From assembly GCA_046290815.1 (NCBI GenBank), contig JBKBUF010000006.1, forward strand, positions 62,001 through 126,000: a DNA stretch of 64,000 nt. The letters are read 5' to 3'. The position numbers were made by a program, and so were the translations under genes. Source of the DNA: JBKBUF01 sp046290815. Lineage in GTDB: Bacteria > Bacteroidota > Bacteroidia > Cytophagales > Cytophagaceae. This document shows positions 25,748 to 34,465 of the stretch, in pieces; the stretch's first letter is position 1, and each line of letters begins with the position of its first letter. The notes below the pieces were generated by a model. It was not told the origin of the DNA. It was given only the letters and a program-made list of their open reading frames with translations, and ran no database searches.

Positions 25748-25954
25748 TTACCCTCCCTGGGTGGCTTTTATTATCACCACCTTGTCCTGCTCTTTAATTT
25801 TATGCGAGCTCCAGTTAGCTTTAGGAACTACTACATTATTCACAGCAATAGCTATACCTTTAGATTGTGCCAAATTAATATCATTCACAAGTTGCAAAAG
25901 ATTGCAATCTGAGTTAGTAATTTGCTTTAATTGGTTGTTGATATAAATTTCCAT
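25748..25954 (-). CDS. thiS: ThiS sulfur carrier protein
   Basis: Protein of 68 residues with ubiquitin-like beta-grasp pattern and the essential C-terminal Gly-Gly (ATQGG then stop) that ThiF adenylates and that is converted to thiocarboxylate. MEIYINNQLKQI, GIAIAVNNVVVPKANW, and DKVVIIKATQGG align with known ThiS. First gene after the TPP riboswitch. Confidence 0.95.
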   Translation of the reverse strand: MEIYINNQLKQITNSDCNLLQLVNDINLAQSKGIAIAVNNVVVPKANWSSHKIKEQDKVVIIKATQGG

Positions 25955-25991
25955 TTAATGAAATAATGGAAACCGTAGAGGAGGAGAATAA

Positions 25992-26015
25992 AAAAGATGA
26001 GTTTTCTCAACTTTT
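25992..26015 (-). terminator. Hairpin with U-run just after the TPP aptamer
   Basis: On the minus strand AAAAGTTGAG, loop AAAA and CTCATCTTTT can pair over 10 positions with one T-T mismatch, and the U-run continues as TT. The 5' arm shares AAAAG with the 3' strand of aptamer helix P1, so it may be part of the expression platform. Weak, AT-rich stem. Confidence 0.4.
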
Positions 26016-26090
26016 CCCTTCGTCAGCATTATCTGAATCAGGTTCAAAGGGTATTATCTCAGTTCACCTTTTAGGTGAACACCCCTAAAG
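26008..26090 (-). ncRNA. TPP riboswitch (thi box) controlling the thiamin operon
   Basis: On the minus strand the conserved thi-box blocks follow in order: AGGGGTG, a GTTCACC-loop-GGTGAAC stem (P3), CTGAGATAATACCC, TTTGAACCTGAT, GATAATGC, and GAAGGGAAAAG. These are the pyrimidine- and pyrophosphate-sensing helices of the TPP aptamer. It precedes thiS by about 55 bases and should reduce expression of the whole thiS-to-thiF operon when thiamine pyrophosphate is plentiful. Confidence 0.96.
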
Positions 26091-26093
26091 TTT

Positions 26094-26130
26094 CAAGGTA
26101 AATATATAATTAAAATCAATTCAAAGCAAA
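26094..26130 (-). promoter_or_regulatory. Possible promoter of the thiamin operon
   Basis: On the minus strand TTTG occurs twice (26130-26127, 26125-26122) and TACCTTG lies at 26100-26094, 21 bases below the second TTTG. This is an imperfect form of TTTG-N19-21-TAnnTTTG, but it would start transcription at the first bases of the TPP aptamer. Confidence 0.33.
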
Positions 26131-26185
26131 CTATAAGGTTAAAAGCTTTGACTCAGTGATTAATAACCGGTTATTCAATAACTTG

Positions 26186-27031
26186 TTATAATTTTTTTGC
26201 ACACATTATTCTGTCCTTTCCATGAAGGTCTTTGATTAGTTCAACATCAGTGTAATTCATTGAATTGAAAATTTCGGCAGTTTTTTTACCTAAGTGTTCA
26301 TTTATTTCCATGTAAAATTTTGCACCTTCTCTTGCAATCCTATGACCTGTTTCTGCAATTTTTCTGTAGAAAATCAAGGGATCATCTTCAGGAACAAATA
26401 ATGCAAGGTGAGGCTCGTGATCAAGAACGTTTTTATGCATTAGTGATTTTTCCTGCAAGGTGACATAGGGAGGGTTGCTTACTATGATGTCAAATTTATC
26501 ATTCGTCGTTGGAAGGCCTTTTAATAAATCATCAATATAGAAATTTACTGTAGCTTTGTTTGTTCCTGCATTTTCTTTTGCCACTTGGATTGCTTCAGTG
26601 CTAACATCTACCGATGTTAAGGTGCAATTATTTAACTCAAGTTTTAACGTTATCGGAATGCAACCCGAACCGGTACCAATATCTAACATCGAAAGTGTTT
26701 TGCCCGAATGGCGCTTTATAATCAAATGAACTAATTCTTCTGTCTCTTGCCGAGGGATTAAAGTGTATTTATTGACTTTAAATTTTCTTCCATAAAAGTC
26801 TGCATAACCGGTAATGTATTGAATAGGCTCTGCATTGTTTAACCTGATGATAATTTTTTCTATCGTTGCCTCATCTACATTCAAAATAGGATTTGAAGAA
26901 ACTCTTGCCAGCCTATTTGTTCCACTAATATATTCCACAATTATGTCAGCAATGCTTTCTGCTTCATTGGCATCATATATTTTTATGCCTGTTTTAATTG
27001 CATTATGAAGCTGTTTCGCTGATATTTCCAT
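26186..27031 (-). CDS. prmC: Peptide chain release factor N5-glutamine methyltransferase
   Basis: Protein of 281 residues. An N-terminal helical domain (about 1-80, with PIQYITGYADFYGRKF) is followed by a Rossmann SAM-binding domain (MLDIGTGSGCIPITL) and catalytic IVSNPPYV. PrmC methylates the Gln of the GGQ motif in RF1 and RF2. TLIPRQETEELVHLI is a family mark. Divergent from ribD; a TAnnTTTG-like element TATTTTTG is on the minus strand at 27101-27094. Confidence 0.96.
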   Translation of the reverse strand: MEISAKQLHNAIKTGIKIYDANEAESIADIIVEYISGTNRLARVSSNPILNVDEATIEKIIIRLNNAEPIQYITGYADFYGRKFKVNKYTLIPRQETEELVHLIIKRHSGKTLSMLDIGTGSGCIPITLKLELNNCTLTSVDVSTEAIQVAKENAGTNKATVNFYIDDLLKGLPTTNDKFDIIVSNPPYVTLQEKSLMHKNVLDHEPHLALFVPEDDPLIFYRKIAETGHRIAREGAKFYMEINEHLGKKTAEIFNSMNYTDVELIKDLHGKDRIMCAKKL

Positions 27032-27175
27032 TAATGGAGAAATTTTTAATTGGATTTATTTTATATTTATGAAATGGATTGCAACCATTGTGTCAAAAAT
27101 AAGTTAAATAATTTTAACTTAAATCGCATCAGAGTTTTTTCTGTCAATTTCTAAATCAGATTTTTAATTATTCTC

Positions 27176-28222
27176 ATGGCCGCCAACAGGGACGAATTTT
27201 ATATGGATAGAGCTTTTGAATTGGCTGCTTTAGGGCTTGGGCATGTAAGTCCTAACCCTTTGGTAGGTTGTGTGATTGTTAAAGATGGCACAATAGTAGG
27301 TGAGGGTTACCATATGAAGTATGGAGAATCACACGCGGAAGTAAATGCCATCAACTCAGTCAAAGACAAATCTCTGCTGGAAGGCGCAGAAATTTATGTA
27401 ACACTCGAACCATGTACGCATTATGGAAAAACCCCTCCCTGCGTTGATTTGATAATGAAATATGGTTTTCAGAAAGTAATTATTGCCAATGAAGATCCAA
27501 ACCCTATAGTTGCAGGAAAAGGAATAAGGAAGTTGATTGATTCAGGTTATAATGTGGTTACAGGTGTTAATGCTGAAATGGGTAAAAGAATCAACAGAAG
27601 ATTTTTTACAAATATATTGAAGAAGCGCCCTTATATTATACTGAAATGGGCACAAACCGCTGATGGTTATATCGCCAGAGAAAATTATGAATCAAAATGG
27701 ATCAGCAATCCATATTCCAGAATGCTTGTTCATAAATGGAGAGCTGAAGAGGACGCGATCATGGTGGGTACCAAAACGGCAGCATACGACAATCCTTCGC
27801 TGACTGTGAGAGAATGGGAAGGCAGAAATCCGGTGCGTATAGTTATTGATAAAGATCGCAGTCTTGATCCATCACTTAATCTTTTTGATAGACGTGAGAA
27901 GACCATATGCTTCAATATCGAGTTAGATAAAGAAGAGGAAAATATCAGCTTTATAAAGCTAAATGATGATGAAAACTTTCTGTTAAATGTATTTGAAAAC
28001 CTGTTGCCCAGAAATATCGGATCAGTATTAGTGGAAGGTGGTACTGCATTATTGCAATCTTTAATAAAATCGAATCTGTATGATGAAATTAGAGTTTTTA
28101 AATGTCCTGTTCAGTTTTCTGCAGGTATAAAAGCGCCTCAAATTCCATTGCATGATTATTCAACAGACGAAATCCTGAAAGACCAGTTATATATCTATTT
28201 GCGAAAGGAGGTGGGTTTATGA
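27176..28222 (+). CDS. ribD: Bifunctional riboflavin deaminase/reductase
   Basis: Protein of 348 residues. N-terminal deaminase domain (1-145) with zinc ligands in SHAEVNA and PCTHYGKTPPC; C-terminal pyrimidine reductase domain (150-348) with LKWAQTADGYIA, MVGTKTAAYDNPSLTVR, and VLVEGGTALLQSLI. It carries out steps two and three of riboflavin synthesis. Its last codon overlaps the start of the large helicase gene by 4 bases, so the two are probably translated from one message, though functional linkage is doubtful. Confidence 0.96.
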   Translation: MAANRDEFYMDRAFELAALGLGHVSPNPLVGCVIVKDGTIVGEGYHMKYGESHAEVNAINSVKDKSLLEGAEIYVTLEPCTHYGKTPPCVDLIMKYGFQKVIIANEDPNPIVAGKGIRKLIDSGYNVVTGVNAEMGKRINRRFFTNILKKRPYIILKWAQTADGYIARENYESKWISNPYSRMLVHKWRAEEDAIMVGTKTAAYDNPSLTVREWEGRNPVRIVIDKDRSLDPSLNLFDRREKTICFNIELDKEEENISFIKLNDDENFLLNVFENLLPRNIGSVLVEGGTALLQSLIKSNLYDEIRVFKCPVQFSAGIKAPQIPLHDYSTDEILKDQLYIYLRKEVGL

Positions 28223-31200
28223 TAGATTTATTGAAGACATTTTTAAAAAAGCTCACCAATCTCACAGGACAAAACAAGTCATTGCTTTTTTTGAAAACCG
28301 GGAGAGATCAGGATCTGGATCTTAACGAGCTTGATTTTCTTAACGGTAAAAGTTCCTTTGAAATTATCAGCCATCTGATTTCAAGAAAAAATTCCATTGA
28401 ACTTATCCCATATTTTGATAGCAGAAATGAAAAAGTAAATCAATTATCCAGGATATTAACAAAAATTGTAAGAAAGGAAAAACAAATATTTGAGGAACGG
28501 GGAGCCCGGGATCTTTATGTCGGCTGGCCATTTGTTCATGGTAAATTCAAAGACGGAACAGTTGTGCGTTGCCCCCTTATTTACTTTCCTGTATGTTTAT
28601 CACACGATGAGAAGAACTGGAAGCTTGAACTTGCTCAGGATACAGAAACAGGATTCAATAAAAGTTTTCTTCTTGCCTATGTTCACTATAATGAAATTGT
28701 TCTGCCGGATGAATTTTTTGAGTTTGATTTTGATGAGTTCGATAAGGACAGCAAGGTATTCCGAACCTCGTTATATCAATACTTGCGGGATAATGGCCTG
28801 GAACTAAATTTTAATCAGGAGTTATTTATTGATAAGCTTTGCAGCTTCAAGGAATATAAGAAGGCTGATTTAAATGAATTGTTCGGTGATGGAGAATTAA
28901 AATTATTTCCTGAGGCGGTTCTAGGCATGTTCCCACAGGCAGGATCTTACCTGGTGCCGGATTATGAATCGATGATGGCAGAAAATAAGTTTTTATCGGT
29001 GGAGGAATTTTTTGAAAGTAAATTTTTAAAAAAAGCCGATGAATATTATAATATTTCAAATCAACCCATTCGGATAAAGGAAGAGCAGTTGATTTTGCCT
29101 TTTGCCACAGATGCATCACAGGAAAATGCCATTAAACAGGCTAAGGCCGGATCCTCATTGGTTATTCAAGGTCCTCCCGGTACCGGAAAATCTCAGTTGA
29201 TATCAAATCTTGTAGCTGATTTTATAGCAAGAGGAAAAAATGTTTTAGTTGTTAGCCAGAAAAAAGCAGCACTGGAAGTGGTGATGAAAAGATTAAGTGA
29301 AGGCGGATTAAAAGATTTCCTATGCTTAGTAAACGACTTCAAATCGGATAGGAAACAGATTTATCAGCAAATCTATAGTCAGATCGAAAGGCTTGATGAA
29401 TACAAGTACAAAAACAACAGCCTGGACAGCATTTATCTTGAAAGAAACTTTACTCAGGTTTCCAGAAGGATCGAGCAATTGGCTGAAGAGCTGGAAGAAT
29501 TCAGAAAAGCATTGTTTGATGAAAGTGAATTCGGAGTATCAGTCAAAGAGCTTTATTTGAATTCAGATCCTGGCTTGCCAACAATAGATTTAAAACAGGA
29601 ATACAGGTTTTTTAAGTTTTTTGAATTCAATCAGTTTAAAACTACTATCAAAAGATATCATCCGTTTCTTAAATATAGAAAATCAGGATATATCTGGAAT
29701 GATCGTGTATCGTTTGCGAAGTTTGGCATAAAGGAAAAGAAGGAAATAGTAAGATTACTTGATCATATACCTTTTTATCAGACAATGATTTCAGAAAAAA
29801 TCAGGGAGCAAATTGAGGCTTCTCTTGATTTTGAAGATTTTGAATGGATATTGCAAAGAGAGGAAAAAATAAAACAGCTGATATCACTGCTGGAAGATCC
29901 TGACACCTATAGATATTTTCAATTTATATTTTCTAAAAATACTAACCAGGATTGGCTTCTTATAAGAGAGCGTCAAATTAATGCCTCGTTTAAAGAAGAA
30001 GGGTTAGAGACTTCTTTGTCTTCTGATCAGCTTAATCAATTTCATCTGGCTTTTGAGCAGGCTTTTTTTTCAAGGAATAAATTCTACAAGTGGATTTGGT
30101 GGCGTTTGTTTTCCAAAGACCAGTTTTTAGTGCGAAGAGTGTTCGTAAGCAATAAACTAGAGATGAATAAGAAAGGGTTTGAGGAGCTGGCAAGAAAACT
30201 TGATAACAGAAGGAATTTTGAACATACAGTTACTGAATTAAGGCAAAGTGGTTGGCTTGCAGATGTACCTGACAAGTATGATCAGCAGGTATTTACTGAT
30301 TGGTTTCATCAACAGTATACCGCAATTGCAGCTAAGGAGATTTTAAAAGATCTCAGAAGTTTAAAAGACTTTCTTAATATCACCGGTTCTAGTTTTGAAC
30401 AATTAAAGAATCGCTTACTGAATATTGTAGAGATTATCAGACCTGTGCCTTCTGAAAGGCGATACTGGTTAAATTATTTCAGTTCGGGGCAGCTGACAAG
30501 AATTTATGGTGATTATCAATATTCATTAGATCTTAAAGAAACTATTGAAAGTGATTTTGATATACTTTGTGAATTGGATAAAATTCATGCTGAATTACCT
30601 GCCTCTCATATAGCAGTTTTAAATAAAGTTTATGATAAAGACCGTTCTGCAGATGAAGCTGTTGCTTTATTTCAAAATTCTGTTTCACTTGAATGGATTA
30701 ATCACATAGAGGAAAAGTATCCCGTTTTGAGGACTGCGTCTACCTTTTTAATTGCTCAGAAAGAGCAGGAGTTACAGGAATGTATTCAGGAAAAGCTCAA
30801 AATGTCAAGTGATATTTTGATTTTAAAAGCCAGAGAACGTACCTATAGTGACGTAAATTTTAACAGGCTGAACAACATGGTTACATACCGGGAGCTAAAG
30901 CATCAGGTAGGTAAAAAGAAGAAGATTTGGCCAATCCGGAAATTATTCGGACAACACCATGAAGAGATCCTGAATTTAATTCCATGTTGGCTTGCGGGGC
31001 CGGAAGCTGTTTCTGCAGTCTTTCCACTGGAAGAAATATTTGACCTGGTGGTGTTTGATGAATCATCTCAATGTTATGCAGAGAGAGGAGTGCCTGCTAT
31101 ATACAGAGGAAAGCAGATTGTGGTTACAGGAGATGAAAAACAGTTGCCTCCTAATGATCTGTATCAGGTTAGATGGGAAAATCCTGATGAGGTAAATATG

Positions 31201-32199
31201 GCCGCTGAGGTTGACTCTCTGCTTGATTTTTGTAAACATTACTTGCCGCAAGCTCAATTGATAGGTCACTATAGGAGTCATTTTCCGGAGTTAATAAATT
31301 TTTCCAATCAGTATTTTTATAACAATACACTGCAGCTTATTCCCTCAAGTGAGGTGGTAATGAAAAGGGAGCCGGCTATACTATATAAAAATGTTAAAGG
31401 GGTGTGGGAAAACAATTCCAATTTCACGGAGGCTGATCATGTATCTGATATGGTGCTTGGTATGTTGCAGGACGGTAAGACCTCTATTGGCGTTGTGTCC
31501 TTTAACTATAAGCAGGCAGAGTTAATATTGGATTTGCTGGAAGCTAAATGTCAAAAAGGAAATATCGAATTACCATCTTCAGTATTTGTGAAAAATATTG
31601 AGAATGTACAAGGAGATGAAAAAGATGTTATAATCTTCTCTATTGCTTATGCACCGAATGCACAAGGGAAGATGGTTTATAATTTTGGAAGTTTAGGGAT
31701 TGAAGGTGGGGAAAACAGGTTGAATGTGGCTATTACCCGAGCCAGAGAAAGAGTAATTGTCGTTGCAAGCATAGAGCCTTCCGAATTAAATACAAGTGAA
31801 TATAAAAACTCCGGTCCGGTGCTTCTTCAAAAGTACCTTTCTTATGCCAAAGCTATTTCATCAGGCAAATCAGAAGAATTCCCGCATTCTGATTCAGATA
31901 AAACAGACTCGTGGTATCTTAAAAAGCAAGTCATAGATTGTATTGGAAAGGAAAATATAACTGATAATGGTTTCAGATATGCGGATTTGATGTTTAAATC
32001 AAAAAGTAGTTATGGTGAGTTGATACTAACGGATGATAATCTCTATTTTAATGGTTTGTCATCTAAAGAGCTGCATGGATTTTTACCGATAACCTTAACC
32101 AATAAGAAATGGAATTTTATTCGTTTATATAGCAGAAACTGGTGGAACAACCGGAATGAAATAATTAATAACCTTCGTAATAAAATCACTCTGAAGTAA
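28219..32199 (+). CDS. Very large DUF4011-type SF1 helicase with Vsr-like C-terminus
   Basis: Protein of 1326 residues. N-terminal region (about 1-260) resembles DUF4011 (KLTNLTGQNKSLLFLK, NQLSRILTKIVRKEKQIFEE, DLYVGWPFVHGKF). Superfamily 1 helicase motifs: Walker A GPPGTGKSQLI near 316-326, DExx box VVFDESSQ near 944-951, GDEKQLPPND near 970, GHYRSHFPELINFSN near 1015, and NVAITRARER near 1169. About 600 residues between motifs Ia and II are helical insertion. The last ~100 residues (YADLMFKSKSSYGELILTDD, then WNFIRLYSRNWW) look like a Vsr/DUF559 endonuclease fold with key residues not evident. DUF4011-helicase-Vsr proteins (Hhe type) are known anti-phage effectors; a housekeeping nucleic-acid role is equally possible. 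Confidence 0.88.
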   Translation: MIDLLKTFLKKLTNLTGQNKSLLFLKTGRDQDLDLNELDFLNGKSSFEIISHLISRKNSIELIPYFDSRNEKVNQLSRILTKIVRKEKQIFEERGARDLYVGWPFVHGKFKDGTVVRCPLIYFPVCLSHDEKNWKLELAQDTETGFNKSFLLAYVHYNEIVLPDEFFEFDFDEFDKDSKVFRTSLYQYLRDNGLELNFNQELFIDKLCSFKEYKKADLNELFGDGELKLFPEAVLGMFPQAGSYLVPDYESMMAENKFLSVEEFFESKFLKKADEYYNISNQPIRIKEEQLILPFATDASQENAIKQAKAGSSLVIQGPPGTGKSQLISNLVADFIARGKNVLVVSQKKAALEVVMKRLSEGGLKDFLCLVNDFKSDRKQIYQQIYSQIERLDEYKYKNNSLDSIYLERNFTQVSRRIEQLAEELEEFRKALFDESEFGVSVKELYLNSDPGLPTIDLKQEYRFFKFFEFNQFKTTIKRYHPFLKYRKSGYIWNDRVSFAKFGIKEKKEIVRLLDHIPFYQTMISEKIREQIEASLDFEDFEWILQREEKIKQLISLLEDPDTYRYFQFIFSKNTNQDWLLIRERQINASFKEEGLETSLSSDQLNQFHLAFEQAFFSRNKFYKWIWWRLFSKDQFLVRRVFVSNKLEMNKKGFEELARKLDNRRNFEHTVTELRQSGWLADVPDKYDQQVFTDWFHQQYTAIAAKEILKDLRSLKDFLNITGSSFEQLKNRLLNIVEIIRPVPSERRYWLNYFSSGQLTRIYGDYQYSLDLKETIESDFDILCELDKIHAELPASHIAVLNKVYDKDRSADEAVALFQNSVSLEWINHIEEKYPVLRTASTFLIAQKEQELQECIQEKLKMSSDILILKARERTYSDVNFNRLNNMVTYRELKHQVGKKKKIWPIRKLFGQHHEEILNLIPCWLAGPEAVSAVFPLEEIFDLVVFDESSQCYAERGVPAIYRGKQIVVTGDEKQLPPNDLYQVRWENPDEVNMAAEVDSLLDFCKHYLPQAQLIGHYRSHFPELINFSNQYFYNNTLQLIPSSEVVMKREPAILYKNVKGVWENNSNFTEADHVSDMVLGMLQDGKTSIGVVSFNYKQAELILDLLEAKCQKGNIELPSSVFVKNIENVQGDEKDVIIFSIAYAPNAQGKMVYNFGSLGIEGGENRLNVAITRARERVIVVASIEPSELNTSEYKNSGPVLLQKYLSYAKAISSGKSEEFPHSDSDKTDSWYLKKQVIDCIGKENITDNGFRYADLMFKSKSSYGELILTDDNLYFNGLSSKELHGFLPITLTNKKWNFIRLYSRNWWNNRNEIINNLRNKITLK

Positions 32200-32205
32200 T
32201 ACAGT

Positions 32206-33066
32206 ATGCTGCAAGTTAGTTTTGTGACAGTTTTTCTCGTATTTAAATCTCTTTTTAGTTCTTGTCAGTGTCATAAAACAAATGAAGAGCATTCAAGATG
32301 TAGATCCTACTATAAGATTAAAAAAACAGGCCATCTCCCGGAATATGTTACAGAATCTTCGGGTATTGAATATTCTGAAGACAGTACTTTTTTTTATGTA
32401 CACAGTGATGGAGGAGGAGAAACAAAACTTTATCAAATTTCCCTTAAGGGTGAAGTATTTAAACATATAGAAATTAGAGGTGCTGCTAATAAGGACTGGG
32501 AGGATATTACCACTGACGGAAAAGGTAATTATTTCATTGGTGATTTCGGCAACAATTCTAATGTGAGAAAGGATCTTAAAATTTACAAGTTTAATATTCA
32601 TAATAACCTGACTGAAGCAATCAGTTTTACATATCCGGATCAAAAAGATTTTCCTCCTCAGGAAAGTGGGATGAATTTTGACTGTGAAGCTATGGTTTGG
32701 GAGGCTGATAGTTTGTATTTTTTTTCCAAAAACAGAGGAGGGGGGCCAGTTAAGATTTATAGTCTGCCTGATAAACCAGGTAGCTATATTGCAGGATGTG
32801 TGGGTGAATTAACTTTAAAAGGAATGGTTACAGCTGCAGCCATAAACCATAATAGAGGTAAGCTAGCTTTGCTGACATACGGAAGAGTTTACTTTTACGA
32901 TATTGTAAGGAAAGAGAATAAGATTTCATTTCAATTGTCTTCCTGTCAAAGATTTCGCCGGGGGTTACAAACCGAAGCAATAGTTTTTTTAAGCGAGGAG
33001 GATATATTAATTACCAATGAAGCAGGAAGGATTTACAAAGGAACAAAAAAAAGAGGAAAATTTTAA
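32206..33066 (+). CDS. Secreted beta-propeller-like protein, probable lipoprotein
   Basis: Protein of 286 residues with hydrophobic N-terminus ending in a lipobox-like LFSSC. The mature part has repeated four-strand blade patterns (SSGIEYSEDSTFFYVHSDGG, NKDWEDITTDGKGNYFIGDF, NFDCEAMVWEADSLYFFSKN, TEAIVFLSEEDILITNEAG) resembling SdiA-regulated or esterase-like propeller families of Bacteroidota; D/E-W-E-D and FDCEA motifs recur in that group. Function unknown. It starts 6 bp after the helicase stop and could be co-transcribed; its stop lies inside the left arm of a strong terminator. Confidence 0.68.
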   Translation: MLQVSFVTVFLVFKSLFSSCQCHKTNEEHSRCRSYYKIKKTGHLPEYVTESSGIEYSEDSTFFYVHSDGGGETKLYQISLKGEVFKHIEIRGAANKDWEDITTDGKGNYFIGDFGNNSNVRKDLKIYKFNIHNNLTEAISFTYPDQKDFPPQESGMNFDCEAMVWEADSLYFFSKNRGGGPVKIYSLPDKPGSYIAGCVGELTLKGMVTAAAINHNRGKLALLTYGRVYFYDIVRKENKISFQLSSCQRFRRGLQTEAIVFLSEEDILITNEAGRIYKGTKKRGKF

Positions 33067-33090
33067 AATTTAAATTTTCCTCTTTTTTTT
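33045..33090. terminator. Strong bidirectional terminator
   Basis: A perfect 19-bp inverted repeat (33045-33063 with 33072-33090) and an 8-base loop, flanked by A-runs on the left and T-runs on the right, serves the propeller gene on the plus strand and the SMR gene on the minus strand. The left arm overlaps the last codons of the propeller gene. Confidence 0.93.
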
Positions 33091-33107
33091 GTTATCCTTT
33101 CAATATT

Positions 33108-33437
33108 TTATACTTCCGATGTTGTTGTTGTTGCGTGCAAAAGAATTACACCTGCAATAATCATCGCTAAAGCTAAAATCCTTGGTAAGGTCAAATGTTC
33201 GTTAAAGAATACAATGCCTATTGCTACTAAAATGGCGGTCCCCAAGCCTGACCATATCGCATAGGCAATGCTAATTTCCATTTTTTTGATAGTAAGGTTG
33301 AAGAAATAATAACTTAATACATAGAATCCAAAAACGAATAACGTAGGAATAATCCTTGAAAATCCTTCGGATGTTCTTATTAATAAAGTTCCTATAACTT
33401 CACTTACTATTGCAAGGGATAAATATATCCAGTTCAT
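33108..33437 (-). CDS. Small multidrug resistance (SMR) family transporter
   Basis: Protein of 109 residues with four membrane helices. The conserved Glu in helix 1 is present (LAIVSEVIGTLLIRTSEGF), as are the YYFFNLTIKKMEISIAYAIWSGLGTA and LTLPRILALAMIIAGVILL blocks. SMR proteins are dimeric proton antiporters for quaternary cations, guanidinium or drugs. The sequence IAYAIWSGLG resembles EmrE/QacE-type members. Substrate is not predictable. Stand-alone gene. Confidence 0.92.
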   Translation of the reverse strand: MNWIYLSLAIVSEVIGTLLIRTSEGFSRIIPTLFVFGFYVLSYYFFNLTIKKMEISIAYAIWSGLGTAILVAIGIVFFNEHLTLPRILALAMIIAGVILLHATTTTSEV

Positions 33438-33790
33438 ATTGGGTAAAGTTTAGTGAGACAAATAAATAGTTGTCAGCAAAGTAATTAGGTATGGAGATTG
33501 TAATCTCCTTTATGCAGGGACTTTAGATGTCAAAAAGTTCGATATGGAATTTGCGGAATTGCATATATCTATTAACGGGCAACTATCTCCTGTAGTTCAT
33601 GTGAAGTTTGTTTTTTAACTAAATGCATTTCAGGTACATGCATCAATCAACATTGCCTTATATAAATATCGGATTTTTATCTAAGCGAATGTAAAAATTT
33701 GGAAATCAGAGCAAATTATAAGTTTTATGCTCCGTCAACTGACTGAGTTTGGCAGAGGTTAAATATTTTTTTGGCGGTAAAAAAGCACTG
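33438..33790. other. 353-bp gene-free stretch with short palindromes
   Basis: No ORF or RNA gene is supported. It holds an inverted repeat GGAGATT-GT-AATCTCC (33493-33508) about 56 bp before the SMR start, and two ATGCAT hexamers 15 bp apart (33623-33628, 33638-33643). Either could be an operator, but neither matches a site I recognise. Confidence 0.5.
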
Positions 33791-34465
33791 TTATTTCTTT
33801 AATTCTTCCAGATATTTTTTGTCTTCAAATTTTACAATGGTCGTGATATCAAAAAACATCTGATTGATTTTCTTTTTATTTTTTCCAAGGGTCCAGATAT
33901 CGTAGAATTTGCCGTTGTAAATTTTTCTTTCCTTTTCCACTACATTGTAATTCAATGAAGACAATATTTCAGTTTCATCTGATGTACTGAGTATAACAAA
34001 TGCTGTCTCGTAAGTCAATCCATCACCAGAGTTTAATACAGCTCTTAATAATGCATTGTACATGCTTCGGGCAACCCGCTCATCTGAGGGTTTATTAAGC
34101 TTTGATAAGGCGAATGATTTTTCAAAAAGTGCAGTGAGGCTGACAGGATTGTAACCAAGTAGACTGTCACAAAGTGTAACACATTCAGAATATTTTTTTT
34201 CAATGTTTAAATCCCTGATTCTTGCTTCCACTTCAGCATGTTCAACAGGATCATATGTTGCCTGGTAGGCAAAACCGTAGTAAAGGTAAGGGAAATCAGT
34301 TTTCTTTAGTGTAGTGTCAAGTTGTTGGAAACGATTTAGAAGGTTAGGGTAGTAAAAATTGCTCTGTTGGTTCTTTACCTCTTTCTCTATCAACTTGAGG
34401 TCAATTGTTTGACCAAACGTATTTATTGAAAAGAAAATAATTCCGAAAAGAAATAATAATCTCAT
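33791..34465 (-). CDS. DUF4919-like secreted protein
   Basis: Protein of 224 residues with signal peptide (MRLLFLFGIIFFSINTFGQ). The mature part is mostly helical with TPR-like features: NFYYPNLLNRFQQLDTTL, DFPYLYYGFAYQATYDPVEH, SECVTLCDSLLGYNPVSLTALFEKSFA, KKINQMFFDITTIVK. This resembles DUF4919, found in Bacteroidota with no known role. Its start overlaps the end of gldH by 4 bases. Confidence 0.72.
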   Translation of the reverse strand: MRLLFLFGIIFFSINTFGQTIDLKLIEKEVKNQQSNFYYPNLLNRFQQLDTTLKKTDFPYLYYGFAYQATYDPVEHAEVEARIRDLNIEKKYSECVTLCDSLLGYNPVSLTALFEKSFALSKLNKPSDERVARSMYNALLRAVLNSGDGLTYETAFVILSTSDETEILSSLNYNVVEKERKIYNGKFYDIWTLGKNKKKINQMFFDITTIVKFEDKKYLEELKK

